Part shown: positions 1 to 6,828 of the stretch, piece by piece
Numbering within the stretch: position 1 is the first letter of the stretch
How the letters are laid out: the number at the start of each line of letters is the position of its first letter
Source: CAJXOW01 sp964421495
GTDB lineage: Bacteria > Bacteroidota > Rhodothermia > Balneolales > Balneolaceae
Reading direction: 5' to 3'
Length of the DNA: 13,966 nt
Assembly (NCBI GenBank): GCA_964421495.1
Contig: CAYQXO010000078.1
Span: 1-13,966, forward strand
Translations under genes and position numbers: made by a program
The notes under the pieces: generated by a model
Seen by the model: the letters and a program-made list of their open reading frames with translations, nothing else
Told to the model about the DNA's origin: nothing
Database searches by the model: none

Positions 1-66
1 AAAGAGAAAAAGCAAAGCCGTCAGAAAAAATTTTCAATCGAAGGAACGGCCCCCGGCCCGCTTTTT
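1..66 (+). repeat. Element C: right half of a palindromic upstream element, cut by the window edge
   Basis: The first 55 bases are identical to the right core and inner right arm of element A (from 897 onward). After one mismatch at position 56, the match continues to about position 66 and then stops. The shared part includes the core end CAATCGAA and the arm start GGAACGGCCCCC, followed by a GC-rich run and a T-tract. The left arm would lie before base 1, so pairing cannot be checked here. It ends about 100 bp before the osmC start codon, in the same orientation as that gene. Identification rests wholly on the match to A. Confidence 0.8.
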
Positions 67-165
67 TTAAACACCACGGCAACCAACGATTTCGTGAAAT
101 GAGAAAGGTATTTTCTTTGTTATAATAGATCGAACCAACCCCAAAACCAAAAGCACTACGATATC

Positions 166-591
166 ATGCCTACACGCAAAGCAAGTGCACGATGGAACGG
201 CGACCTGAAATCCGGCAACGGCCACATGAATGGAGAAAGCGGCGCATTTGACACTCCCTTTTCCTTCTCAACACGATTCCAGGAAGAGCCGGGAACCAAT
301 CCCGAAGAACTGATCGGCGCCGCCCTGGCCGGATGCTTTTCAATGGCGTTTTCCGCCGGAATCGGAGAAGCCGGCTACGATCCGAAACTGGTGGAAACAA
401 ACGCCGATGTAACCCTCGAAGAAGTTGATGACGATTTCGCCATTACCACCATCAACCTCAATATGACGGCCGAAATTCCCGGCCTGGATGAAGACGAGTT
501 TCAAAAACATGCCAAGGCCGCCAAGGAAAACTGCCCGGTGTCCAAGGCGCTGAAGGGCGTGGACATCAACTTGAATGCCACCTTGAAATAA
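166..591 (+). CDS. osmC: OsmC-family peroxiredoxin (organic hydroperoxide reductase)
   Basis: The 141-residue product reads like E. coli OsmC along its whole length. OsmC is a cytoplasmic, dimeric thiol peroxidase that reduces organic hydroperoxides. The two redox cysteines are visible: Cys57 in the AGCFSMAF helix (peroxidatic) and Cys123 in ENCPVSKAL (resolving). The active-site Arg37 (STRF) and the Glu pair 47-48 (GTNPEELIGAA) are in place. The length matches the family's usual 140-145 residues. The start is the first ATG before the conserved beta strands; there is no clear Shine-Dalgarno. A TATAAT at 121-126 is a possible promoter box, but no convincing partner box is seen. The gene stands alone: partial element C lies before it, and hairpin F and element A follow. 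Direct copies C and A therefore flank it. Confidence 0.93.
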   Translation: MPTRKASARWNGDLKSGNGHMNGESGAFDTPFSFSTRFQEEPGTNPEELIGAALAGCFSMAFSAGIGEAGYDPKLVETNADVTLEEVDDDFAITTINLNMTAEIPGLDEDEFQKHAKAAKENCPVSKALKGVDINLNATLK

Positions 592-622
592 ACAAGTAGC
601 ATTTCAATTTCGCTTTACGACA

Positions 623-760
623 GGGACCGTACGTGTGTATTCCTATAATATTCAGGCACCAAAATTTCAGATGAATGCGGGGCAGAATATCGGTGAATTC
701 CCAAAAAGGTAATCTTTTCCTGTTTTTTTGAATAATATGGTATACACGGTGTACGGTCCC
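623..760. repeat. Hairpin F: imperfect 32-nt inverted repeat after osmC
   Basis: The arms at 623-654 and 729-760 are each 32 nt. They match over the outer 10 nt (GGGACCGTAC) and most of the inner 10 nt, with a one-base register shift around GTGTAT in the middle. The loop is 74 nt. It lies 31 bp after the osmC stop codon. No strong T-run follows either outer arm, so it is not a textbook intrinsic terminator. Its loop does not resemble the cores of elements A, B, D or E, so it is a separate family. Confidence 0.7.
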
Positions 761-796
761 CATTAATACCAGGAGCATGTTGGACTCCCAGCCTGC

Positions 797-973
797 AGAG
801 GTCGATGAAAAAGCGGGGCGGGGGCCGTTCCGCAGAACTAAAAATTTTTCGAACCGATCCTTGTGACAGTTAAATAATATGAATATCCCGGCGACTAAAG
901 AGAAAAAGCAAAGCCGTCAGAAAAAATTTTCAATCGAAGGAACGGCCCCCGCCCCGCTTTTTCATCGACCTCT
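797..973 (+). repeat. Element A: palindromic upstream element (core subtype 1), before rlmN
   Basis: Two perfect 35-nt inverted arms (797-831 and 939-973) enclose a 107-nt core. The arms carry an A5 run, a GC-rich block and GTTCC on the left, mirrored as GGAAC, the GC block and T5 on the right. The core begins GCAGAACTAAAAATTTTTCG and ends AATTTTCAATCGAA; both edges are shared with element B, and the right part with C. A second, inner helix is possible between TTTTTC (845-850) and GAAAAA (920-925), each 13 nt from its core edge. The right arm ends 74 bp before the rlmN ATG. With hairpin F, it accounts for most of the 456-bp gap between osmC and rlmN. Confidence 0.93.
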
Positions 974-979
974 ATACAA

Positions 980-987
980 TAATTTTG
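980..987 (+). promoter_or_regulatory. Candidate Bacteroidota-type -7 box for rlmN
   Basis: TAATTTTG matches the TAnnTTTG consensus used by the Bacteroidota primary sigma factor and lies 60 bp before the rlmN ATG. The expected -33 region would fall on the T-rich outer right arm of element A (about 957-963), which has no exact TTTG. If the call is right, element A touches the promoter directly. Confidence 0.4.
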
Positions 988-1047
988 GTTCTGACTCCTT
1001 ATTTATGGGCACTGTTCTCAGCAATCGATTGAATATTCAAAAATTAT

Positions 1048-2157
1048 ATGGAGCGCACTGACAACGCCGCGGCAACGGAAAAGACGGATCTCAAAAGTCT
1101 GACTCGCCAGGAATTGAATGATTTCTGTGAGGAGCTGGGACTGCGCTCTTTTCGAAGCGACCAGATCTATGAATGGCTCTACCAAAAGGGGGCCGCCAAT
1201 TTCGAGGAGATGACCAATCTCTCCAAGGATTTGCGGGCCCGTCTGGAGGAAATAGCCGAAGTCAACCGCATAAAGCTGGTCCGCCAGCAGGAATCAGCCG
1301 ACGGCACCATCAAATTTCTTTTCGAAATCAAGGGTGGATATCATATGGAGTCGGTTTTGATTCCCGACTTCCACGAAGACGGTACCGCCAATCGACTTAC
1401 CGTGTGCGTATCCTCGCAGGTGGGATGCGTTTTCGGCTGTTCCTTTTGCGCTACGGGAAAAATGGGACACTTCCGCAACCTGACGCACGGCGAGATCGTC
1501 GACCAGGTACAGTACCTCGATGAAGTCGCCCGCGCAAAATTCGACAAAGGCATCACCAATGTCGTATATATGGGTATGGGCGAACCCCTGCACAACTACG
1601 ACGCCGTAATCGAGTCCACCGCCATCCTGACAGATTCCGACGCCCTTAACCTATCCCCCAAGCGCATAACGGTATCCACCGTGGGACTCACCAAGCAGAT
1701 AGAAAAAATCGCCGACACCCGTCAGCCGTTCAACCTCGCCGTCTCCCTACACGCCGCCGACGACGAAAAACGGGACGAGATTATGCCGATCAACAAATCC
1801 CTGAACCTCGACAACCTTAAAGAGGCGTTGACGCATTACTTTTCCCAACTTCGAAAACCGGTTACCTTCGAGTACCTGTTATTTGACCGGTTCAACGACA
1901 CCGAAGACGACGCCCAAAAACTCTCTCGCATCGCCCACTGGATTCCCAGCAAGGTGAATATCATCATGTACAACGACGTGGAAGGCGTAGAACTCAAACG
2001 CGCCCGGGAAAACCGCCTGGACCGCTTCCTCTCCATTCTGACCGATAACGACGTCACGGCTACCGTGCGGCGAAGCCGCGGAGAAGACATCGACGCCGGC
2101 TGCGGACAACTCGCCGTCAAGGAAGGCGAAGAAAAAGGAAAGTCGATTGTGAATTAG
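1048..2157 (+). CDS. rlmN: Dual-specificity rRNA/tRNA adenine-C2 methyltransferase RlmN
   Basis: This radical-SAM enzyme methylates C2 of A2503 in 23S rRNA and A37 of some tRNAs, which tunes decoding accuracy and peptidyl-transferase behaviour. The 369-residue protein has an N-terminal accessory domain (about 14-95) and then the [4Fe-4S] motif with Cys127, Cys131 and Cys134 (GCVFGCSFCATGKMG). The GMGEP loop is at about 176-180, and Glu101 (MESVLIP) fits the proton-abstracting residue. Cys352 (DIDAGCGQL) is the mono-methylated catalytic cysteine. The length fits the family. The ATG at 1048 has no Shine-Dalgarno and sits in an A/T-rich leader, as is usual in Bacteroidota. A candidate TAnnTTTG box lies 60 bp upstream. 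The gene is monocistronic and converges on lepB. Confidence 0.97.
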   Translation: MERTDNAAATEKTDLKSLTRQELNDFCEELGLRSFRSDQIYEWLYQKGAANFEEMTNLSKDLRARLEEIAEVNRIKLVRQQESADGTIKFLFEIKGGYHMESVLIPDFHEDGTANRLTVCVSSQVGCVFGCSFCATGKMGHFRNLTHGEIVDQVQYLDEVARAKFDKGITNVVYMGMGEPLHNYDAVIESTAILTDSDALNLSPKRITVSTVGLTKQIEKIADTRQPFNLAVSLHAADDEKRDEIMPINKSLNLDNLKEALTHYFSQLRKPVTFEYLLFDRFNDTEDDAQKLSRIAHWIPSKVNIIMYNDVEGVELKRARENRLDRFLSILTDNDVTATVRRSRGEDIDAGCGQLAVKEGEEKGKSIVN

Positions 2158-2178
2158 GGCTCGCTTCGCTCGCCCGCC

Positions 2179-2290
2179 GGATGTCGGATGGCGAAAGACG
2201 GATGTCTATTCCGACCAGTACCGCTGTTTTGAATATACACCGTTTGGTTACTTGCTGGAATAGACTTCCGACATCAGACCTCCGACATCC
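2179..2290. repeat. Hairpin G: imperfect 34-nt inverted repeat between convergent rlmN and lepB
   Basis: The arms at 2179-2212 and 2257-2290 match at 27 of 34 positions. The two ends are perfect (GGATGTCGGA outside, GTCTATTCC inside) around a poorer middle. The loop is 44 nt. The arms contain repeated ATGTCGGA-like units. On the rlmN side the right arm is followed by CGTTTTGG, a short T-run. It fills the 143-bp gap between two genes read towards each other, so a bidirectional terminator role is plausible. Immediately before it, GGGCTCGCTTCGCTCGCCC (2157-2175) is itself a short near-palindrome. Confidence 0.65.
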
Positions 2291-2300
2291 GACGTTTTGG

Positions 2301-3389
2301 TCAATTTATAATATTGAAAATCCGCCCAAAGCGAGGCATGTAGTTTTCTCCATCCCATGAAAAGTAGATCATGGCCGCCTCTCCAACGATGTGATCATCC
2401 GGTACGAATCCCCAATAACGACTGTCCTGGCTGTTATCCCGGTTATCGCCCATCACGAAGTAATAATCCTTCTTAATCGTATAGGTGTCGGTCTGCTCCC
2501 CGTTGATATAAAAAGTATTCTCCCCGACCCGCACGTCATTGTCTTCGTACCGGCGGACGATATTGCGGTAGATGTGCCAGTTATCGCGGGTGAGCGTAAC
2601 GGTTTGTCCTTTAAACGGCACAACCACCTCGGGCATGTGATCGTGGTTGTTAAAGCCGGAGGAAAAAGTATAGTCCTGCTTTGCAAATTCATTTCGTTCC
2701 TCCGGCAGTACATACAGCGATACACTATTGACTTCCGGCCACTGATCTATCTTCCGGGCCACCTCCCTCGTCATTGTTATTACATAGGAACCATCCGAAT
2801 CCACTCCCCGGAGCGTTCCGCCGGCTGTTCGGATCTTCGACGGACTCAGCCGCACCTGCTTGCGTACCTGAACTTCATAATTTTTTTGAACCGTTTCAAT
2901 CTGCCGTGCTCGCTCGTGGTTTACATATAAATTCTTATCCCGGATCACCAGGGTATCCCGCGGCATACCCACCGCGCGTTTGATATAGTTGGTTTTCTGA
3001 GAAATGGGAGCGATATCGATAGGGTAATTAAACACGACGATGTCATATCGTTCTACATTGTCATACCCCGGCAAACGGGCCCACGGCAACTCCACCCCCG
3101 GCAAATAGACGCCCGTAAAGGGTATGCCCACCGAAATCGGGGTTCGGGGACCGTACGAAATCTTTGAGACCACCAGGAAATCACCCGTCATCAAGGTTTT
3201 CTCCATGGAAGGCGTGGGAATACGGTACGCTTCAAAGAAAAAGGTTCGAATAATAAGCGCCGCCACCACGGCAAAAAGCAGGGCATCCGCCCACTCCCTC
3301 GCCCACGACTTCGCTTTACTTCGTTCTCTTTTGTTTCGCTTTGAGTGCTTGTCTTCCTTCGATTCCTTATTCGACTTCTTCTCTGCCAA
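2301..3389 (-). CDS. lepB: Signal peptidase I (leader peptidase)
   Basis: This membrane serine protease cleaves signal peptides from exported proteins on the outer face of the inner membrane. The 362-residue protein has a Lys/Arg-rich cytosolic tail (1-33), one membrane helix (about 35-53) and the catalytic Ser61 in PSMEKTL (box B). The catalytic Lys137 lies in KRAVGMPRD (box D), and box E, GDNRDNSQDSRYWG, spans 314-327. The roughly 165-residue insert between boxes D and E makes it longer than minimal enzymes. The start is a TTG: an in-frame stop lies five codons upstream and the next Met is inside the catalytic motif. It is the last gene of the lepA operon, 112 bp after the secreted-protein gene, and ends against rlmN. 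Confidence 0.95.
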   Translation of the reverse strand: MAEKKSNKESKEDKHSKRNKRERSKAKSWAREWADALLFAVVAALIIRTFFFEAYRIPTPSMEKTLMTGDFLVVSKISYGPRTPISVGIPFTGVYLPGVELPWARLPGYDNVERYDIVVFNYPIDIAPISQKTNYIKRAVGMPRDTLVIRDKNLYVNHERARQIETVQKNYEVQVRKQVRLSPSKIRTAGGTLRGVDSDGSYVITMTREVARKIDQWPEVNSVSLYVLPEERNEFAKQDYTFSSGFNNHDHMPEVVVPFKGQTVTLTRDNWHIYRNIVRRYEDNDVRVGENTFYINGEQTDTYTIKKDYYFVMGDNRDNSQDSRYWGFVPDDHIVGEAAMIYFSWDGENYMPRFGRIFNIIN

Positions 3390-3501
3390 TAGTCTGTTGC
3401 TTTATGAAATTGTTTATATTTATGAAAAAATGCCTTTTATCATACGAAAATCATTCTCATCCACTTCCCTGCGCCCGTCACCCGCAAGAGCAAAAACCGG
3501 G

Positions 3502-4122
3502 CTAGCGTCCGCCATACCGGATTCCCTCGGGCGATGAAATTTCCTCGCGGGAAAAATCTCCATCTTTATAACTTACCTCGTACCACTGGTCCTGTTCGGG
3601 TCGGTAAAAATAATCGGAGTACGGGGCCAGCGAGTCCACTTCCATCAATTTCCGGGAGAGCGTTCGCTTAATCTGGGGATACAGATCAATATAACGGCTT
3701 GCGCCTCCATAAGTTAACCCGTTGGTGAAGGGACCGTTGGTATCCATGATCGTCAGCGGCACCTTCTCGTCAACAATCAAAATGTACTCAAACTGAATCG
3801 TTGCTCCCGCAGACTGCCCGAGTTTACCTTCATTATAGACATCACGCACAGTCTTGGTCGGATCGCCAAGCAAGGCCTGCAGGCGCGCCCTTAACTCTAT
3901 CGTGGGAATATCGTCAATCGTAACCTTGTTCTGCAGTCCCTGGCCGGTCCAGTTTAAATCGGCGAAAAAGGCCGACGAATCCTGCACGCGTTCATAGGTC
4001 ATCTTTTCAAAAGTGGGCTCGTCCAGCAGACTTTGCTGCGCCTGGGTGACGGAGCCCACACTGACGGCCAGAAATAGCGCCATCAGCAGTGTACGCAAAT
4101 AAAAACCCAAATAGTATTTCAT
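3502..4122 (-). CDS. Secreted protein of unknown function between lepA and lepB
   Basis: I do not recognise this family. The 206-residue product has a clear Sec signal peptide (MKYYLGFYLRTLLMALFLAV, cleavage likely after TQA at about residue 28). There is no lipobox Cys and no second membrane helix, so it should be periplasmic or outer-surface. The mature part is mixed alpha/beta and acidic, with many Tyr residues towards the C terminus (YIDLYPQ, YSDYFYRP, WYEVSYKDG). I chose the second ATG (4122) because AGGA lies 7 nt before it; the ATG at 4137 would add five residues before the signal peptide. It starts 30 bp after lepA stops, so it is probably co-transcribed with lepA and lepB. Confidence 0.8.
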   Translation of the reverse strand: MKYYLGFYLRTLLMALFLAVSVGSVTQAQQSLLDEPTFEKMTYERVQDSSAFFADLNWTGQGLQNKVTIDDIPTIELRARLQALLGDPTKTVRDVYNEGKLGQSAGATIQFEYILIVDEKVPLTIMDTNGPFTNGLTYGGASRYIDLYPQIKRTLSRKLMEVDSLAPYSDYFYRPEQDQWYEVSYKDGDFSREEISSPEGIRYGGR

Positions 4123-4152
4123 AAATTGATCCTGCATGATAGTCGTTGACAG

Positions 4153-5964
4153 TTAGTCGTCCTGGTCCATAGACAATACCGCCAGGAACGCTTCCTGGGG
4201 GATATCGACGGTGCCGACCTGTTTCATTCGTTTCTTACCTTCTTTCTGCTTCTCGAGCAGTTTACGCTTGCGCGATACATCCCCGCCGTAACACTTGGCC
4301 GTGACGTCCTTTCGCAAGGCTCTCTTCGTCTCGCGTGCAATGATCTCAGACCCGATCGCCGCCTGAATCGGCACCTGGAACTGGTGCTGCGGAATCAATT
4401 CCTTCAACTCCTTACACAGTTTACGTCCCAATTCATAGGCTTTATCGCGGTGCACAATGCTCGAGAGGGCATCCACCGGCTCCTCGTTCAGCAGGATGTC
4501 CAGTCGAACGAGATCGCTGGATCGATACTCGATAAATTCGTAGTCAAACGTAGCGAAACCGCGCGAACCGCTTTTCAGTCGATCGTAAAAGTCGAACACC
4601 ACCTCGGCCAGCGGCAATTCGTACTGAATCTCCACCCTGTTGCCCTGCATGTGAAGCTGATTCACAAACTCGCCCCGTCGATTTTCACACAATTTCATAA
4701 TGGGACCGATGTAGTCGGCCGGCGTCAAAATAGTAGCTTTTATAAAAGGCTCGTAGACTTCTTCAATCAGACCAACCTCCGGCATCTCACTCGGGTTGTC
4801 CACGGTCAGCTTCTCCCGATCCTTGCCGGGTTCTTTTATGGTTACTTCATATTCCACGTTGGGGACGGTCGTTATAATATCGATATTAAATTCCCGATCC
4901 AGCCGTTCCTGGATGATCTCCATGTGAAGGAGTCCCAGGAATCCCGCCCGAAAACCGAAACCCAGGGCTTTTGAGGTTTCCGGCTGGTAGGTCAGCGAGG
5001 CGTCATTGAGCTGCAATCGCTCGAGGGCCGTCCGCAGTTCGTCAAAATCATCGGAGTCGGTGGGATACAGTCCGCTAAACACCATGGGCTTCACCTCCTT
5101 ATACCCCGGGATGGCTTTCTCGGCCGGATTTTCAGCAGCGGTAATAGTATCGCCGACACGCGCATCCTCCAGCGATTTGACTCCGCCGATCACGTATCCA
5201 ACCTCTCCCGCTTCCAGGCTGTCGGTCGGCACCTGCTTCATCTGCAGGTATCCCAACTCATCCGCCTCATATTTTTTGCCCGTCTGCATAAACAAAATAC
5301 CGCTGCCCTTTTTCAGAGTACCCTCCATAACGCGGACGTATACGACGGATCCACGATACGTGTTAAATTTGGAATCAAATATCAGGGCGCGAAGCGGTTT
5401 GTCGGTCTCGCGGCCGGGAGCCGGGATGCGTTCGACGATCTTTTCCATCATCTCTTCCACTCCTTCTCCCGTCTTTCCGGAAACCTGTAGGATATCATCA
5501 AACTCACAGCCAATCAAATCGATAAGCTGTTGCGCCACGCCTTCGATATCGGCGCCCGGAAGGTCAATTTTGTTAATTACGGGAATAATCTCCAGGTCCT
5601 GTTCAAGGGCCTGGTAGAGATTGGAAATCGTCTGAGCTTCTATGCCCTGGGCGGCGTCAACCACCAACAGGGCCCCCTCGCACGCTTTAAGCGCCCGCGA
5701 TACCTCGTACGAAAAATCGACATGACCCGGCGTATCGATCAGGTTGAAGATGACCTCCTCGCCGTTCGGCTGCTCGTACAACATTTTAATGGCATGCGAC
5801 TTGATGGTGATACCCCGCTCCTGCTCCAGATCCATATCATCGAGCATCTGGTCGTGAAACTCCCGCTCCGATATGGAACCGGTACGTTCCAAAAGTCGAT
5901 CCGCAAGGGTGGATTTCCCGTGATCGATATGTGCGATTATGCAAAAATTACGAATATGTTTCAT
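4153..5964 (-). CDS. lepA: Elongation factor 4 (back-translocase GTPase LepA)
   Basis: LepA is a ribosome-associated GTPase implicated in back-translocation and 30S maturation. The 603-residue protein starts MKHIRNFCIIAHIDHGKST, with G1 at 11-19, the switch II DTPGH at 77-81 and NKID at 131-134. EF-G-like domains II, III and V follow, then the LepA-specific C-terminal domain (AKCYGGDVSRKRKLLEKQKE; VGTVDIPQEAFLAVL). The length is normal for the family. An upstream in-frame ATG at 6027 would add 21 residues outside the family pattern, so I reject it. It heads an operon with the secreted-protein gene and lepB, which resembles the lepA-lepB pairing of many bacteria. Its 5' region holds a dyad at 6009-6025, a possible -7 box at 6051-6058 and element E. 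Confidence 0.98.
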   Translation of the reverse strand: MKHIRNFCIIAHIDHGKSTLADRLLERTGSISEREFHDQMLDDMDLEQERGITIKSHAIKMLYEQPNGEEVIFNLIDTPGHVDFSYEVSRALKACEGALLVVDAAQGIEAQTISNLYQALEQDLEIIPVINKIDLPGADIEGVAQQLIDLIGCEFDDILQVSGKTGEGVEEMMEKIVERIPAPGRETDKPLRALIFDSKFNTYRGSVVYVRVMEGTLKKGSGILFMQTGKKYEADELGYLQMKQVPTDSLEAGEVGYVIGGVKSLEDARVGDTITAAENPAEKAIPGYKEVKPMVFSGLYPTDSDDFDELRTALERLQLNDASLTYQPETSKALGFGFRAGFLGLLHMEIIQERLDREFNIDIITTVPNVEYEVTIKEPGKDREKLTVDNPSEMPEVGLIEEVYEPFIKATILTPADYIGPIMKLCENRRGEFVNQLHMQGNRVEIQYELPLAEVVFDFYDRLKSGSRGFATFDYEFIEYRSSDLVRLDILLNEEPVDALSSIVHRDKAYELGRKLCKELKELIPQHQFQVPIQAAIGSEIIARETKRALRKDVTAKCYGGDVSRKRKLLEKQKEGKKRMKQVGTVDIPQEAFLAVLSMDQDD

Positions 5965-6008
5965 GCGTACGAACGTACCTGAATTTAATTTACTACCGGA
6001 TGTCCAGC

Positions 6009-6025
6009 GACTTCCGGCCGAAGTC
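6009..6025. promoter_or_regulatory. Small dyad in the lepA leader
   Basis: GACTTCCGGCCGAAGTC forms a 6-bp perfect stem (GACTTC/GAAGTC) around a GC loop, 45 bp before the lepA ATG. ACTTCCGG recurs at 6031-6038. If transcription starts near 6045, the dyad would be a leader hairpin; otherwise it could be a protein site. No regulator is indicated. Confidence 0.3.
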
Positions 6026-6050
6026 AATCACTTCCGGTTTTAAAAAACGA

Positions 6051-6058
6051 TAAAGATA
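6051..6058 (-). promoter_or_regulatory. Candidate -7 box for the lepA operon
   Basis: On the minus strand TATCTTTA differs from TAnnTTTG only in its last base. A TTTAC lies 19 nt further upstream in a plausible -33 position. The predicted leader would be about 80 nt. Element E ends 72 bp upstream of the box. Confidence 0.3.
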
Positions 6059-6129
6059 CACACTTTTTGGTGCCCTTGTAAAGGTTTTTTCTCATTCTGT
6101 CCATATACCCATATCGTTCTCCAACTTAG

Positions 6130-6302
6130 AGAGTATTTTGAAAAACCGGCGGTCGGCGTTCATCAGCCAAAAATATCCAGCCGTCTTCAGCTCTACTCCG
6201 ATAATGCCTTATACACTTATGATCAGGCTTTTCAATACCTTGCTTTTAGCTGCATAATTTAAGTGCTTCTGAACGCCGACCGCCGGTTTTTCAAAGTACT
6301 CT
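6130..6302 (-). repeat. Element E: palindromic upstream element (core subtype 2), before lepA
   Basis: The inverted arms are 33 nt (6130-6162 and 6270-6302) with a single mismatch (T6136 opposite G6296), around a 107-nt core. Read on the minus strand, the core begins GAAGCACTTAAATT and ends ATATTTTTGGCTGA, matching element D at 12 of 14 and 11 of 14 positions. An inner helix of about 5 bp is possible between 6178-6182 and 6248-6252. The arms carry a GC-rich block next to A5/T5. Its orientation is that of lepA, whose start codon lies 165 bp away. With B it explains about 350 bp of the 864-bp lepA-hisG gap. Confidence 0.9.
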
Positions 6303-6547
6303 TAGAATGAGTCAGTCGTTTTTCTCAGATTGCAACGAGATATAAATGGAGCCCAAAATGATGCTGATTCATCTTTTCGCTAAACGGATAGTGATAGACA
6401 CCCGTAACGTAATTCAAACCAAGGGGAAGTTCATCGTTTTTCGTGCCAATCCTTCCTATTCAAACGGCTCTACCACAATTGAATTGTGATAGGCCTATAC
6501 CATCGAGCCTTCATTAACGCAGGGGAACAACAAATAATATACGAGCC
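6303..6547. other. Spacer between elements E and B, no supported gene
   Basis: These 245 bp of the divergent lepA-hisG region hold no recognisable gene. The only small frame worth noting (6346-6489, +, 47 codons from ATGGAG) has no family resemblance that I can see. A 15-bp perfect dyad, CACAATTGAATTGTG, lies at 6474-6488 and could be a protein-binding site. Otherwise I see nothing here. Confidence 0.5.
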
Positions 6548-6727
6548 GAGCTAGGGGGAATCCGGGGCGGACGGGGGCGTTCCGAAGAACTAAAAATTTT
6601 TCGAACCGATCCTGGTAAATGCAAGGAAGTATGAATTTACTAGTGACTAACGCTGTGCCGGCGACCCCGCTAGAAAAAATTTTCAATCGAAGGAACGCCC
6701 CCGTCCGCCCCGGATTCCCCCTAGCTC
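6548..6727 (+). repeat. Element B: palindromic upstream element (core subtype 1), before hisG
   Basis: Two perfect 36-nt inverted arms (6548-6583 and 6692-6727) enclose a 108-nt core. The first 30 core bases differ from element A at one position only, and the last 20 are identical (ending AATTTTCAATCGAA). The middle has diverged apart from a TATGAAT and a GACTAA block. The arms share GTTCC/GGAAC and a C5/G5 run with A, but their outer 20 nt are unrelated to A and lack the A5/T5 run. It ends 101 bp before the hisG ATG, in the same orientation. Confidence 0.93.
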
Positions 6728-6812
6728 AACCATTCCAAACTTCATAGCTGTTCCCACCCTAATTTTTTTTATATTTCTTCTCTGAAATTCATGACGGTAA
6801 ATCATAATTATT

Positions 6813-6821
6813 TAATCTTTG
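6813..6821 (+). promoter_or_regulatory. Weak promoter candidate for the his operon
   Basis: TAATCTTTG is a TAnnTTTG-like box with one extra spacer base. It lies so close to the ATG (6829) that the mRNA would be almost leaderless. TATATTTC at 6770-6777 is an alternative that gives a leader of about 45 nt. Neither has a clear -33 partner. No leader peptide rich in His codons or attenuator is visible. Confidence 0.2.
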
Positions 6822-6828
6822 CACGTTT

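Noticed and set aside
566..778. Minus-strand frame across hairpin F
   Set aside because: It spans the inverted repeat and the osmC end. The translation has no domain features.
1..973. Integron-like cassette: osmC between two palindromic sites (C and A)
   Set aside because: The elements are larger than usual attC sites, and I see no RYYYAAC/GTTRRRY boxes at their ends and no integrase. B, D and E precede operons, not cassettes, and one is on the other strand.
797..973. Element A as a simple MITE with target-site duplication
   Set aside because: MITE ends should be the conserved part. Here the outer arms differ between copies, and no short direct repeat flanks A, B, D or E at the arm ends.
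879..1061. 60-codon frame starting inside element A
   Set aside because: Most of it is the repeat core and right arm, and it overlaps the rlmN start. No protein features.
5965..6027. N-terminal extension of LepA from the ATG at 6027
   Set aside because: The family begins at MKHIRNFCIIAHIDHGKST. The 21 extra residues look like translated leader.
6346..6489. Possible 47-codon gene in the lepA-hisG spacer
   Set aside because: No recognisable family and no convincing ribosome site. Its length is expected by chance, and its end overlaps the dyad at 6474-6488.
6130..6727. Elements E and B as plain 3' terminators
   Set aside because: They lie between divergent lepA and hisG, where neither gene ends. 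B also lacks a T-run beside its stem.
6728..6828. Histidine leader peptide or attenuator before hisG
   Set aside because: No run of His codons, no small frame with a start, and no terminator hairpin in this 101-bp stretch.
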